Shown: positions 52,164 to 61,435 of the stretch, piece after piece
Position numbering within the stretch: the stretch's first letter is position 1
Layout of the letters: every line of letters begins with the position of its first letter
Assembly: GCA_050010595.1 (NCBI GenBank)
Contig: JBEKKS010000003.1
Span: forward strand, 243,886 to 307,885
DNA: 64,000 nucleotides
Reading direction: 5' to 3'
DNA from: Palsa-513 sp050010595
Lineage (GTDB): Bacteria; Actinomycetota; Thermoleophilia; Solirubrobacterales; Solirubrobacteraceae
Made by a program: the position numbers and the translations under genes
Notes under the pieces: generated by a model
Seen by the model: only the letters and a program-made list of their open reading frames with translations
Told to the model about the DNA's origin: nothing
Databases searched by the model: none

Positions 52164-54053
52164 GTGAGCGGCGAGGACACATCGCTTTATCTCGCTCGTA
52201 CGGCGTGGTCGCGAAACGTGGCCACACCGCTGTTGCGCTTTATGCGAACCGAGACGGGCGGCGCGCTGATCCTGCTCGCCGCAACGCTCGCGGCGCTGAT
52301 CTGGGCGAACGCCGACTTCGGTTCCTACAACTCCGCCTGGACGACGCACCTCGCGATCCGCGTCGGCACCGACGGCATCGACCAGGAGCTGCGCCAATGG
52401 GTCAACGACGGTTTGATGGTCCTCTTCTTCTTCGTCGTCGGGCTCGAGGCGCGTCGCGAGTTCGACATCGGCGAGCTGCGCGAGCGCCGGCGCGTCGTGA
52501 TGCCGCTGCTCGCCGGCATCGGCGGGATGCTCGTGCCGATCGCGATCTTCCTCGCTTTCAACGCCGGCCGCCCTTCGGCCCACGGGTGGGGCACCGCGAT
52601 GTCCACCGACACGGCGTTCGCGCTCGGCATGCTCGCGCTCGTCGGACCGCGCATCTCTGGCCGCCTGCGGGCCTTCATGCTGACGGTCGTCGTCGTCGAC
52701 GATCTCTTCGGAATCGTCGTGATCGCGACGGTCTACACCCATCACCTGGCGGTCATCGCGTTTGTGGTCGCGCTCGCGACGTTCGCCCTCGTCATTGCCC
52801 TACGCGCGCTGCACATCGGCTTCGGCGCGCTCTATGCGGTCCTTGCCGCGGTGATGTGGGTCGCCGTCTACGAGTCGGGGATCGACCCGGTGGTTGTCGG
52901 ACTCGCGATGGGACTGCTGACCTACGCGTACGCGGCTGCGCGCACGGACCTCGAGCGCGCGACCGACGTGTTCCGCTCGTTTCGCGAGCAACCGACGCCC
53001 GAGCTCGCCCGCTCTGCACGAATCGCGGTCGAGTCCGCAATCTCGCCCAACGACAGGCTTGCGCAGATCTTCCACCCCTGGTCCAGCTACGTTGTCGTGC
53101 CGCTCTTTGCGCTCGCCAACACCGGCATCCAGCTGAGCGGTGGCTTTCTCGGTCGCGCTTTCAGCTCGCCGGTGACACTCGGCATCCTGGTCGGCTACGT
53201 AGTCGGCAAGCCGGTTGGCATCCTCAGCGCGTCCCAGCTCGTGCGCGTCGCGACCCGCGGCAAGCTACGTCCGCCGGTCGGCTGGGCGGCCGCGCTCGGT
53301 GGTGGCGCCATAGCCGGGATCGGGTTCACCGTGTCGGTCCTGATCGCGACCGTTGCATTCCACGGCGTCGAGCTCGACGAAGCGAAACTCGGCATCCTGA
53401 GCGCCGCCGTCTGCGCCTCCTTGCTGAGCTGGCTCGTGTTCCGCGTCGTGGGCATGCTGCCAGCGGGCCGCAGAGCGCGCGCGATGACCGGCCGGCTCGA
53501 GCTGCTGGTCGACCTCGCCGTGGACGTCGATCCCGAGCGCGACCACATTCGCGGGCCGGCGGAGTCGCTGATCACGCTCGTCGAGTACGGTGATCTCGAG
53601 TGCCCATACTGCGGCCAGGCCGAGGGTGTGTTGCGGGAGCTACTCGCCGATTTCGGCGACCTGCGCTACGTCTGGCGCCACCTCCCGCTGACCGACGTGC
53701 ACCCGCATGCCCAGCTCGCCGCCGAGGCGACCGAGGCGGCTGGCGCTCAAGGGGCCTTCTGGGAGATGCACGACCTGCTCTTCGAGCACCAGGACGCGTT
53801 GCGCCCACTGGACCTCCACGGCTACGCGCAGCAGCTCGGTCTCGATGTCGAGCGCTTCGCGCGTGACCTGCACGAGCATCGGATGGCGGCGCGCGTTGCC
53901 GAGGACGTCGACAGCGCAGATCTCAGCGGCGTCTCCGGGACGCCGACGTTCTTCATCAACGGCGTACGTCATTACGGCGCCTACGACATCGACACGCTGA
54001 CGGCGGCCGTGCGTGCCGCCAAGAGCCGCCAGCTCGCGGGCACCGTCAGCTGA
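52164..54053 (+). CDS. nhaA: Na+/H+ antiporter NhaA fused to a DsbA-like thioredoxin domain
   Basis: GTG 52164 is favoured with GGAG upstream; GTG 52149 is also in frame. Residues about 25-415 are NhaA: GGALILLAATLAALIWAN, TDTAFALGMLALVG and VVVDDLFGIVVIA with the adjacent aspartates needed for ion exchange. Residues about 450-625 are a Thioredoxin_4/DsbA domain with ECPYCGQAE and the cis-proline region GVSGTPTFFINGV. The fusion is known in actinobacteria. The extra domain may give redox control of the antiporter or act on exported thiols. Confidence 0.92.
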   Translation: MSGEDTSLYLARTAWSRNVATPLLRFMRTETGGALILLAATLAALIWANADFGSYNSAWTTHLAIRVGTDGIDQELRQWVNDGLMVLFFFVVGLEARREFDIGELRERRRVVMPLLAGIGGMLVPIAIFLAFNAGRPSAHGWGTAMSTDTAFALGMLALVGPRISGRLRAFMLTVVVVDDLFGIVVIATVYTHHLAVIAFVVALATFALVIALRALHIGFGALYAVLAAVMWVAVYESGIDPVVVGLAMGLLTYAYAAARTDLERATDVFRSFREQPTPELARSARIAVESAISPNDRLAQIFHPWSSYVVVPLFALANTGIQLSGGFLGRAFSSPVTLGILVGYVVGKPVGILSASQLVRVATRGKLRPPVGWAAALGGGAIAGIGFTVSVLIATVAFHGVELDEAKLGILSAAVCASLLSWLVFRVVGMLPAGRRARAMTGRLELLVDLAVDVDPERDHIRGPAESLITLVEYGDLECPYCGQAEGVLRELLADFGDLRYVWRHLPLTDVHPHAQLAAEATEAAGAQGAFWEMHDLLFEHQDALRPLDLHGYAQQLGLDVERFARDLHEHRMAARVAEDVDSADLSGVSGTPTFFINGVRHYGAYDIDTLTAAVRAAKSRQLAGTVS

Positions 54054-54060
54054 CGGAGAA

Positions 54061-54148
54061 AGAGGCGAGGCGGACTGACGTGCACTTTCGCGCACGTCCG
54101 GCGCCAGCGGTTAGGGGGCACTCCGTCGCACCGAGCCGCCTCGCCTCT
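54061..54148. other. Structured intergenic region with nested hairpins
   Basis: AGAGGCGAGGCGG (54061-54073) pairs perfectly with 54136-54148. Inside, GACGTGC (54077-54083) pairs with GCACGTC (54092-54098). It begins 7 nt after the nhaA stop. It could be the 3' end structure of that mRNA or a small RNA element; no known riboswitch core is recognised. Confidence 0.5.
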
Positions 54149-54253
54149 CTAAGCTTGGCAAACTCGCGTGCCGGGCCGCGGTCCAAGCGCCTGCGACGGT
54201 CAGTATTCGGACAGCGGCGCGCGCGCTGAGACCCGGGCGTAGGATGTCCGGGG

Positions 54254-55027
54254 ATGGCCAGGATCTCGCACCGGCCGACGCGGTCGGTCGCTCCCCGGCC
54301 ATTACGTCCCCAGCGCGCACCGCGCGTCATCAACGTGCTGCAGCACGATCCCGAGCTCGGCGAGGGCCTCGATCCGGAACGATTCGCGCAGGCCGCCGCC
54401 CGATCAAAAGCGGCGATGCTGGAGATTCCGCGCGGGCCGTGGGAGCCGCGCGGGGAGTGGCCGGAGACGGTTTGCAAGGGGCCGGGACTGCTCGTGCTGG
54501 ACGGCTCGATCTTGCGCCAGGTCCAGATTGCCGGGCGCAGGGGCGCCGAGCTGCTGTCGGCTGGCGACCTGCTGCGCCCGTGGCAGCGCGAGGACTCGAT
54601 CTCCTCAGGACTGCGCCAACCGAGTTGGCGGGCGCTCGAGCGCGTGAAGTTCGCGGTGCTCGACCTCGACTTCGCCCGTCGAATGGCGCAGTTTCCGGAG
54701 ATCCAAGGACAGCTCGTGGGACGCGCACTGCGCCGCTCGCGCCAGCTCGCGGTGAACAGCGCAATCGTCCACCAGCCGCGTGTCGAGACACGCGTACGGA
54801 TGGTGCTGTGGCAGCTCGCCGACCGCTTCGGCACCGTCCGCCAGGACGGTGTCCTGCTACCGCTACGACTCACGCACACGTTGCTGGCGGAGCTCGTCGC
54901 AGCGCGCCGGCCGACAGTCAGCGCCGCGATCGCAGCGCTCGAGCGCTCCGGCGAGATCGGCCGCCCGCCCGACGGCGGCTGGCTGCTGCGCGGATCGGCG
55001 CCCGACGGGCTCGACGGTAGTCGCTAA
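54254..55027 (+). CDS. Crp/Fnr-family transcription regulator
   Basis: This 257-residue protein starts at ATG 54254. The central region (LVLDGSILRQVQIAGRRGAELLSAGDLLRPWQ) is a reduced cyclic-nucleotide-binding-type beta-roll. The C-terminus is a Crp helix-turn-helix (LTHTLLAELVAARRPTVSAAIAALERSGEI). Such divergent members are frequent in Solirubrobacterales and rarely retain cAMP-binding residues; no cysteine cluster for an Fe-S centre is present. It converges on a secreted protein gene with a 4-nt overlap. Confidence 0.88.
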   Translation: MARISHRPTRSVAPRPLRPQRAPRVINVLQHDPELGEGLDPERFAQAAARSKAAMLEIPRGPWEPRGEWPETVCKGPGLLVLDGSILRQVQIAGRRGAELLSAGDLLRPWQREDSISSGLRQPSWRALERVKFAVLDLDFARRMAQFPEIQGQLVGRALRRSRQLAVNSAIVHQPRVETRVRMVLWQLADRFGTVRQDGVLLPLRLTHTLLAELVAARRPTVSAAIAALERSGEIGRPPDGGWLLRGSAPDGLDGSR

Positions 55028-56844
55028 CTGAGCGGGACGATTGTCGTGTCGGTCGTCCCGCCTGCGACCGTTGCGTTCAGCGTCTCGTCCAGCGGATGCT
55101 TCCTCGCGCGCTTGAGAGCGTGGCGGTTCAGCACGTGCTTGCCGGTCGGCGTGAGGACCAGCTCAACGATGGTGCTCTGCCCCGCGGACAGGCTGTAGGC
55201 GCCGGTCGCAAGCGCGACGGACTCCGTCTTCTTGCGATCGTGGCCGAGCTTGACAACCACCGATTCGTCCACGCTGACGGTTCCCGAGCACGGCGCGGAC
55301 GCGCAGGTGAGTGCGACCGGTAGCGGCCCGGCGCCGGCGCGTAGCTTTGTCGTGGTCACCGTGAGAACCGGCGTGGCGATGACGAGCGAGACATCGACGG
55401 TGGGCGAGGCGAAGCCGTTCGCGTCCGTGACCTGCACCGTGAACGCGCTCCCGCCGGCCTTCGTCGGGGTGCCCGAGATCACGCCCGAGCTCGACATCGT
55501 GAGTCCCGCCGGCAGCGCGCCGGACAGCAGCGCGTAGCTGTACGGACCGGCGCCGCCGGCGACCGGTAGCGGCTGCGAGTAGGGGACCTTGAGCTCACCG
55601 GGCGCGAGGATCCAGGTCGCAACGGTCGGGTCCGCAACGGCGTTGAAGGCGACCTGCGTGCTGCCGTCGGGATTTGTCAACGTGATCGGCTCAGAGCCGA
55701 GCGCGAGCGAGCTTGGCAGGGCAAGCGTAAGCGACCCGCTGCTCTGGGATGTGATCGTCGCCGCCGTCGAGCCAAACATGGCTGTCGTGCCGTTCGCGAA
55801 GCCATAACCGTTCAGCGTGACCGACAGGCCAAGCTCGAGCGCGGAGCGCGGACTGACACTGGTAACGACCGGCGGCGCGTACTGGAAGGCACCGGCATCA
55901 CACGCTGACGCCGGTCCCTGCGTACGGGGCACCCCGCGCTGATCTGAGCCGACACAGAACGGCGCCGTCTCGCTGCCGATCGTGACACCGGTGGGAACGT
56001 CAACGTTCGGGTCGGAGACGCTCTGCAACCGCGCCGTCTCGTTGGGGCCGCCGTTGGCGGCAGCCGCGGCGACCTGGAGCGACGTGTCGTTGTCGTGGCT
56101 TGTCGTCAGCGTTGGGATGCAGCTGCCATCCTCGCTGTCGTTGTAGCCCTGATCGTCGATCAGGCCAGTCGAGGTGGAGCAGTCATGCCGTCCGTTGCCG
56201 TAGAAGAGGTCGGCACCGACGTTGGCGCTTGCACCGTCGACCGCCAGTCCCCCGCTCGCATTGCCCTCAAAGGTCGTGCCGTAGATCGACAATGTGCTGG
56301 CACCGTCGTCGCTCACTCCAACCGCACCGTTGCCGGCCACCGTCGAATCCTCGACAAGCACGCTGCCAGCGCTTGCGTCAAGCCCGTCTCCCGTGTTGTC
56401 GATCAGGGCTGTATCGAGCAGCGTGAGGCTCGCCGCGGAAGTGAGCGCGATGCCCGGGCTGGCGTTCTCGACCGAAAGCTCGTCGAGCGTCAACGACAAG
56501 GAGCTCGCACTGACTGTGAGACCGTCGATCACGGCGCCCGGGCCGTCCAGGGTCAGCGACGACTCGCTGCCGTTGGGGACCGTCTGCGCCGAGTAGGCGC
56601 CGCTCGCAAGATCGATCGTGACGTCGAACCCGTTCTCGGTGCCGGCCACGGTGAGCGCCTGCGTCAGCGAGCACGGGTCAGACGACGGGCACGAGCCGCT
56701 CGCACTGCCGCCCGGCGCTGCGTAGAGGGTCGCCGAACTCTGCGCGAATGCCGGCACGACGCCAACTAGACCCAAGGCGGCGAGCGTGGGCACGACGACA
56801 CGAGGTAGATAGCCGCGGTAAACGCGCGCGCGCCTGCCCAACAC
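55024..56844 (-). CDS. Secreted beta-helix / IPT / Ig-like domain protein
   Basis: The start GTG 56844 gives a signal peptide (VVVPTLAALGLVGVVPAFAQS). Residues about 40-270 show right-handed parallel beta-helix turns (short repeats such as SVLVEDSTVAGNGAVGVSDDG). Then come an IPT/TIG domain (VVTSVSPRSALELGLSVTLNGYGF), a putative Ig domain (GSALPAGLTMSSSGVISGTPT-like; here LPAGLTMSSSGVISGTPTKAG) and a C-terminal beta domain. It is a surface or secreted adhesin or polysaccharide-binding protein; no catalytic residues are recognised. Confidence 0.8.
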   Translation of the reverse strand: MLGRRARVYRGYLPRVVVPTLAALGLVGVVPAFAQSSATLYAAPGGSASGSCPSSDPCSLTQALTVAGTENGFDVTIDLASGAYSAQTVPNGSESSLTLDGPGAVIDGLTVSASSLSLTLDELSVENASPGIALTSAASLTLLDTALIDNTGDGLDASAGSVLVEDSTVAGNGAVGVSDDGASTLSIYGTTFEGNASGGLAVDGASANVGADLFYGNGRHDCSTSTGLIDDQGYNDSEDGSCIPTLTTSHDNDTSLQVAAAAANGGPNETARLQSVSDPNVDVPTGVTIGSETAPFCVGSDQRGVPRTQGPASACDAGAFQYAPPVVTSVSPRSALELGLSVTLNGYGFANGTTAMFGSTAATITSQSSGSLTLALPSSLALGSEPITLTNPDGSTQVAFNAVADPTVATWILAPGELKVPYSQPLPVAGGAGPYSYALLSGALPAGLTMSSSGVISGTPTKAGGSAFTVQVTDANGFASPTVDVSLVIATPVLTVTTTKLRAGAGPLPVALTCASAPCSGTVSVDESVVVKLGHDRKKTESVALATGAYSLSAGQSTIVELVLTPTGKHVLNRHALKRARKHPLDETLNATVAGGTTDTTIVPLS

Positions 56845-56936
56845 GCCCCGCAGTCTACGCAGCGGCGTCGCTCCAACAGGCGGCTGGTTGACGTGGTCCG
56901 CCTTCAGTCGTCCTGAGCCTGGCCGATACGAGGTGT

Positions 56937-58103
56937 ATGCACCGTCGCAAGAAACTGCGCGGCGTACTCGCGAGTGCGGTGCCGCTGCTCGCCGTCGCCG
57001 CTGCGATCGCATCCAGTCCCGCAAGCGCGTCGGCGCCCGCAGGCAGCACGGGCACGACCGGCCCAACCGGCGGGACCACCGCGACGGGGACGACTGGCAC
57101 GACAACGCCGGTGAATCTGCTCACTCCGCCTCCGGGCGAAGTCTTCAACGGCATCTCGGGCGACGATGCGAGCCAGTTCACAAGCGAGACCGGTAAGCAC
57201 CCAGCCGTCTTCGGCTCGTTCGTCACATGGGGCCACAGCGAGGACTGGGCCTTCAATGATGCGGCCGGCACGCACGCCCGAGTCATGCTGCACATCGGCA
57301 CGACGATGGGCTCCGCGGGCGGCGGCATCACGCCGGGCGCAATCGCGGCGGGCCAGGGCGACAGCTATCTGCTCCAGCTTGCGCACACGATTGCGGCGCA
57401 CCACCAGCCGGTGTACATCCGCCTGCTGCCGGAGATGAACAACGCCAACAACCCGTACTCGGCCGACAACCTCGACGGGAGCGCGCGCGGGCCTGCCTAC
57501 TCGCACGCAGCTTTCATCTCGGCCTGGCGCCGCTCAGTCGACATCCTGCGCGGCGGCACCGTCACCGAGATCGACGCGAAGCTTGCAGCGCTGCATTTGC
57601 CGGCGGTTCAGGGCGTCGCGCCGGACGCGACGTTGCCGGTCTCGCCGATCGCGTTCGTCTGGTGTCCGGAGACTGCCGGGACGCCCAACGTGCCGTCCGA
57701 GAGCGCCGCCTCCTACTGGCCGGGAAGCGCCTATGTCGATTGGGTAGGCACCGACTTCTACAGCGCGTTCCCCAACTTCGCCGGGCTCAGCACCTTCTAC
57801 AACCAGTACCGCGGCAAGCCGTTCGTGTTCGCCGAATGGGCCATGTGGGAGAGCGACAGTCCCGGATTCGTCGACGAGTTCTTCAACTGGATCAACTCCC
57901 ACAAGCGCGTCAAGATGATCCTCTACAACGAGGGCTACGGCTCGACCAGCCAGCTACTACTCGCGAAATACCCAGCAGCGATCGACGCGATCCGCACGCG
58001 CCTGAGCGCGTCTCGCTTCGTCGGCTACGCCTCCGAGTGGCAGCCGCGCACGCTCGGCTCGACCGGCAGCAGCGGTGTGACGGGCGGCTCGACCGCCGGC
58101 TGA
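56937..58103 (+). CDS. Secreted GH26-like beta-mannanase-type protein
   Basis: ATG 56937 starts a 388-residue protein with a signal peptide, then a Gly/Thr-rich linker (residues 36-58). The barrel has VMLHIGT, YIRLLPEMNNANNPYS with a candidate acid/base glutamate, WRRSVDIL, VDWVGTDFYS and FVFAEWAMWES with a candidate nucleophile glutamate. This order matches GH26-type glycosidases. The substrate (mannan or other beta-glycan) is inferred. A second Gly/Ser/Thr tail ends the protein. Confidence 0.78.
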   Translation: MHRRKKLRGVLASAVPLLAVAAAIASSPASASAPAGSTGTTGPTGGTTATGTTGTTTPVNLLTPPPGEVFNGISGDDASQFTSETGKHPAVFGSFVTWGHSEDWAFNDAAGTHARVMLHIGTTMGSAGGGITPGAIAAGQGDSYLLQLAHTIAAHHQPVYIRLLPEMNNANNPYSADNLDGSARGPAYSHAAFISAWRRSVDILRGGTVTEIDAKLAALHLPAVQGVAPDATLPVSPIAFVWCPETAGTPNVPSESAASYWPGSAYVDWVGTDFYSAFPNFAGLSTFYNQYRGKPFVFAEWAMWESDSPGFVDEFFNWINSHKRVKMILYNEGYGSTSQLLLAKYPAAIDAIRTRLSASRFVGYASEWQPRTLGSTGSSGVTGGSTAG

Positions 58104-58136
58104 TCGCAAGGCGGCGATTTCGGCGGCCGCGATAAC

Positions 58137-58700
58137 TTGACGTCGATGCGCCCTAGCTCCAAGCGGCAGGCACGGATCGCGCGCCTTGTTGCGCCGCTCC
58201 TGGCACTAAGCGTCTTGGGCATCGCACCGCCCGGGGCGGCGGGCACTGCGGCAGCCGGCACACGGTGTCTGGTCGCGCAGCTGGCGGTGAAGCCGGGAGC
58301 CGGCGGCGGTGCCGCCGGAAGCATCGGCCAGACCGTCCACTTCACGAACACCTCCGACCGTAGCTGCACGCTCAGCGGCTATCCGGGCCTCCAGATGCTG
58401 AACGGCGCCGGCAGGCCGATCGCGACCGAGGTGCACCGCGGTGCCTCGGTCACGGTACCGTCGCGGCCCGTGAGCCTCGTCACGCTGGCGCCCGGCGGCG
58501 AGGCCTCCTTCGACCTCGGCTACGCCGACGCGACGGGGTTCGGCAACGAGCAGTGCCCGACATCGGCGCGCGTCCAGATCACGCCGCCGAACGACTACGG
58601 TCACCTCACGATCAGCTGGCGACTCCAACCGTACGGCGGCGATATCCCGCACCTGGAATGCGGCCTGATCGACGTCTCACCGGTGTTCGCCGGCAGCTAG
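58137..58700 (+). CDS. Secreted DUF4232 protein
   Basis: The 187-residue protein begins at ATG 58137. After a signal peptide, the DUF4232 pattern appears: GQTVHFTNTSDRSCTLSGYPGLQML, then VTLAPGGEASFDLGYADA. Four cysteines probably pair. DUF4232 domains are common in exported actinobacterial proteins, and their function is unknown. It lies 33 nt after the GH26-like gene and is likely co-transcribed. Confidence 0.88.
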   Translation: MTSMRPSSKRQARIARLVAPLLALSVLGIAPPGAAGTAAAGTRCLVAQLAVKPGAGGGAAGSIGQTVHFTNTSDRSCTLSGYPGLQMLNGAGRPIATEVHRGASVTVPSRPVSLVTLAPGGEASFDLGYADATGFGNEQCPTSARVQITPPNDYGHLTISWRLQPYGGDIPHLECGLIDVSPVFAGS

Positions 58701-58728
58701 CTCGTAGCTCACCGATAGGCTTGGGGCG

Positions 58729-58815
58729 ATGTCGCCCAGCTGGCTCTGGTTGCAGGCAGCGATCGTCGTGTTCGTGCTCGCGGGGATGATCATCGCAATC
58801 GTCAAGCTGAGCTAG
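58729..58815 (+). CDS. 28-residue single-helix membrane peptide
   Basis: ATG 58729 to TAG 58815 encodes MSPSWLWLQAAIVVFVLAG and the end MIIAIVKLS: one transmembrane helix with a lysine near the C-terminus. GGCTTGGGG precedes the start. It lies between DUF4232 and UspA genes on the same strand. Tiny helices like this often modulate a membrane complex; the partner is unknown. Confidence 0.5.
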   Translation: MSPSWLWLQAAIVVFVLAGMIIAIVKLS

Positions 58816-58839
58816 TCGTCGGGCTATGATCGCCCGGCG

Positions 58840-59295
58840 ATGTTCGAGGCGATCGTTGTCGGAACCGACGGCTCGGAGCCGGCCCGCGAGGCTGTGCGCC
58901 AGGCAGTGGAGCTCGCGCGGCTCACTGGCGCGCACGCACATCTGGTCTGCGCCTATGAGCCCGCACCGAGCGTCGCGCTGCGTGACCCCGGCGGCGAGCG
59001 TCCAGACGCGGTCGAGTGGGCGCTCGGACCGCCGCGCGAGATGGTCGACGCCACACTCGAGGAGGCGGCCCAAGCCTTCCGCGAAGCCGGCGTGAACGTC
59101 GATCTCTACGCGCGGCGCGGGGACGCCGCCGACGCGCTGCTCGACGTCGCCGAAGAGCGTGGAGCAGACCTGATCGTGGTTGGCAATCGGGGTACGACGG
59201 GCCGCAGCCGCTTTCTTCTCGGCTCGGTGCCGGACAAGATCTCCCACCACGCGCCCTGCGCGGTGCTGATCATCCGTACGCCGCTCAGCTCGTAG
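58840..59295 (+). CDS. Universal stress protein (UspA family)
   Basis: The 151-residue protein begins FEAIVVGTDGSEPAREAVRQAVELA. The ATP-binding loop is VVGNRGTTGRSRFLLGSVPDKISHHAPCAVLII, matching G-2x-G-9x-G(S/T), so it is of the nucleotide-binding type. It overlaps the 3' end of the convergent subtilase gene by 11 nt. The role is general stress survival; the specific signal is unknown. Confidence 0.94.
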   Translation: MFEAIVVGTDGSEPAREAVRQAVELARLTGAHAHLVCAYEPAPSVALRDPGGERPDAVEWALGPPREMVDATLEEAAQAFREAGVNVDLYARRGDAADALLDVAEERGADLIVVGNRGTTGRSRFLLGSVPDKISHHAPCAVLIIRTPLSS

Positions 59296-60826
59296 CGCCG
59301 CTGGCGCCGCTCGAGGCGCTCGTACCGGTGCTGCCGGTGCTGCCTGTCGAGCCGCTCGGCGCAGTCGCTGCAGCCGCGTTGACGAGCCCGGCACCGAAGT
59401 ACTCAGGGTCATCGCGGCCGTCCGGTCCGAGCGGCGTTGCGGTCTGCTCCAGTCGAGCTGTCAGCTGGGCGACGGTTGGATGCGGACCGAGGACACCGCT
59501 CGCGAGAATGAGCGCCGCCACAGCGCTCACGTGCGGCGCGGCCATCGAGGTGCCGAAGTATCCGCTCGGCAGGCCGAAGACGTGCGGGTTCGGCGTGTCG
59601 ACGTTGGCAAACGTCTCCTGATAGATGTCGTCCGCCGGTCCGGCGGCCGCACTGGGCTGACAGTTGGCGTCTCCGGGTACGTTCGCGTCGCCGCCACCAC
59701 CGGGCGCGACGAGGCTCAGGGCCGGCCCGTAGTTCGAGTAGAAGGCGAGACAGCCGTCGATCGTGGTCGCACCGACAGCGATCACGTTAGGCGCCTTGGC
59801 GGGGTAGGAGATCTGGGCGAGCGACTCGTTGCCGGCGGCCGCGACAACCAGCACATTCCTCGAATGGGCGTAGTCGATCGCCGAGATCAGCTGCGGGATG
59901 TCGGCAGCCGTGATCGTGCCTGCGTCAAACTCGAGGCTCAGGTTGATGATCTGCGCGTGATGGCGGACCGCGAAGACGATCCCCTTCGCGATCGTCGTCG
60001 CGCTGCCATTGCCCTGCGCATCCAGCACGCGCACAGGCATCAGGCGCACGCCGTATGCGAGGCCCGTGACGCCAACGCCGTTGTTCGTCTCCTCGGCAAT
60101 CGTCCCTGCGACCTGGGTGCCGTGCCCGTTGCGATCCTCGGGGTAGGGCGAATGCGACACGAAGTCGTAGCCCGCGACGAACTCGGAGGCGCTGAAGTCG
60201 GGCGAGCGGACATACGAGCCGTGATCGGCATAGGCGACGCCGGTGTCCAGGACGGCGACAATGACCCCCGCGCCGTAACCACCCGGACGGCCGTCGGCGA
60301 TCAAGTTCCCCCAGGCCTGCGGCGCCTGCACCCCGTATTGCCCGTCGAAGTTCCATTGCAGCTGCTCCCAGCCGGCGGCGACACCCGCGCTGCCGGGGTC
60401 ATCGGGGAAAAACGGAGTCGCGACGAGCTGATCGGCGGCCGGTAGCTGGTCGTAGGGGAACATGCTGTCCGGCAACGTCGCCGCGCCTGCCACGTGAGCT
60501 ATGTAGTCGGGAACCGCCCAGCGCACGCCCGGCCGTCCGCGCAGGCGCGCGAGTGCGGCAGCGACGCTCACACCGCGGCGCAACTCGATCTCCTTGACGC
60601 CCGCCTCCGGCGTCTGCGCGCTCTGCATCCCGGCGTGCATCAGCGTCGCGTCGCGCGCGCCGGCCGGGGCGGAGCTCGCGATGCCGACCACGACGACTCC
60701 GGGCACATATGGCGCGGTGGCCGCCGCTGCCAGAGTGGGCAGCGCGAGCACGGCGCCACAGAGTGTCGCGAGCGCGGCGCAGAACACCGCGCGGAGTCGG
60801 TTCGGGTGGATTTCGTCGGCTGTCAT
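59285..60826 (-). CDS. Secreted S8 family serine peptidase (subtilase)
   Basis: ATG 60826 (MTADEIHP) starts a 513-residue preproprotein; an ATG at 60871 is possible. After the signal peptide, a propeptide-like region (VVVVGIASSAPAGARDATL) leads to the protease. Asp is in VAVLDTGVAYADHG, His in RNGHGTQVAGTIAEE, the oxyanion Asn in VVAAAGNES and Ser in GTSMAAPHVSAVAAL. The end is a Gly/Ser/Thr repeat (TGSTGSTGTSASSG), as in the neighbouring GH26-like protein. An extracellular protease. Confidence 0.94.
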   Translation of the reverse strand: MTADEIHPNRLRAVFCAALATLCGAVLALPTLAAAATAPYVPGVVVVGIASSAPAGARDATLMHAGMQSAQTPEAGVKEIELRRGVSVAAALARLRGRPGVRWAVPDYIAHVAGAATLPDSMFPYDQLPAADQLVATPFFPDDPGSAGVAAGWEQLQWNFDGQYGVQAPQAWGNLIADGRPGGYGAGVIVAVLDTGVAYADHGSYVRSPDFSASEFVAGYDFVSHSPYPEDRNGHGTQVAGTIAEETNNGVGVTGLAYGVRLMPVRVLDAQGNGSATTIAKGIVFAVRHHAQIINLSLEFDAGTITAADIPQLISAIDYAHSRNVLVVAAAGNESLAQISYPAKAPNVIAVGATTIDGCLAFYSNYGPALSLVAPGGGGDANVPGDANCQPSAAAGPADDIYQETFANVDTPNPHVFGLPSGYFGTSMAAPHVSAVAALILASGVLGPHPTVAQLTARLEQTATPLGPDGRDDPEYFGAGLVNAAAATAPSGSTGSTGSTGTSASSGASGATS

Positions 60827-60927
60827 CGGACGCCCAGCCGAGGAGGAATAGCGGCGCAGGCTGATTGCCACACAAGGGTAACGAGCGGGCTGGCGCTGCC
60901 GTTGCGCTGCGCGGCTGATTAGCTTGA

Positions 60928-61395
60928 GTGGTGGCTGAAAGGTTCTTCCCGCTGGACGAGCATTTCATGCGCCTCGCACTACGCGAGGCCGAACGCGCGC
61001 TCGCGCACGACGACGTCCCAGTCGGCGCTGTCGTCGTGCGCGAAGGCGAGGTGGTCGGAGCCGCACACAACGAGCGCGAGCTGCGGGCCGACGCGACCGC
61101 GCACGCGGAGATGCTCGCGCTGCGCGAGGCGACGCGTGGCGCAAGCGACTGGCGGTTGTTGGACTGCATCCTCTACGTGACACTCGAGCCCTGCGCGATG
61201 TGCGCCGGCGCAATCGTGCTCGCGAGAATCCCGCGCGTGATCTTCGCCGCCAGCGACCCGAAAGCGGGAGCTGCCGGCAGTGTGCTCGACGTCCTCGGTG
61301 AACCGCGGCTCAACCACCGGCCAGAAGTCGCCGGCGGCCTCTTCGCGCAGGAGTCGGCCGAGCTGCTGCGCGCGTTCTTCAGCTCGAGGCGCTAG
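60928..61395 (+). CDS. tadA: tRNA-specific adenosine deaminase
   Basis: The GTG at 60928 or 60931 starts a 155-residue deaminase. The zinc site is TAHAEMLAL (HAE) and TLEPCAMCAGAI (PCxxC), with EDVPVGAVVV-like N-terminal strand (here DDVPVGAVVV) and ASDPKAGAAGS. TadA converts A34 to inosine in tRNA-Arg(ACG), the tRNA encoded at 2233. It is followed 40 nt later by an AMP-binding protein gene. Confidence 0.95.
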   Translation: MVAERFFPLDEHFMRLALREAERALAHDDVPVGAVVVREGEVVGAAHNERELRADATAHAEMLALREATRGASDWRLLDCILYVTLEPCAMCAGAIVLARIPRVIFAASDPKAGAAGSVLDVLGEPRLNHRPEVAGGLFAQESAELLRAFFSSRR

Positions 61396-61435
61396 CCGGT
61401 CGCCGCGCCGGCCGCGCTGCGTCAAGATAGGGAGC

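Noticed and set aside
50851..52167. Plus-strand open frame of 438 codons opposite the NDH-2 gene
   Set aside because: It is the antisense of clear FAD/NAD motifs, with no recognisable domain of its own.
52130..53593. Plus-strand open frame of 487 codons overlapping nhaA
   Set aside because: It is an arginine-rich shadow of nhaA in another frame with no domain.
54061..54148. Structured region considered as a known riboswitch
   Set aside because: No conserved core of a known class could be matched by eye, so only the hairpins are reported.
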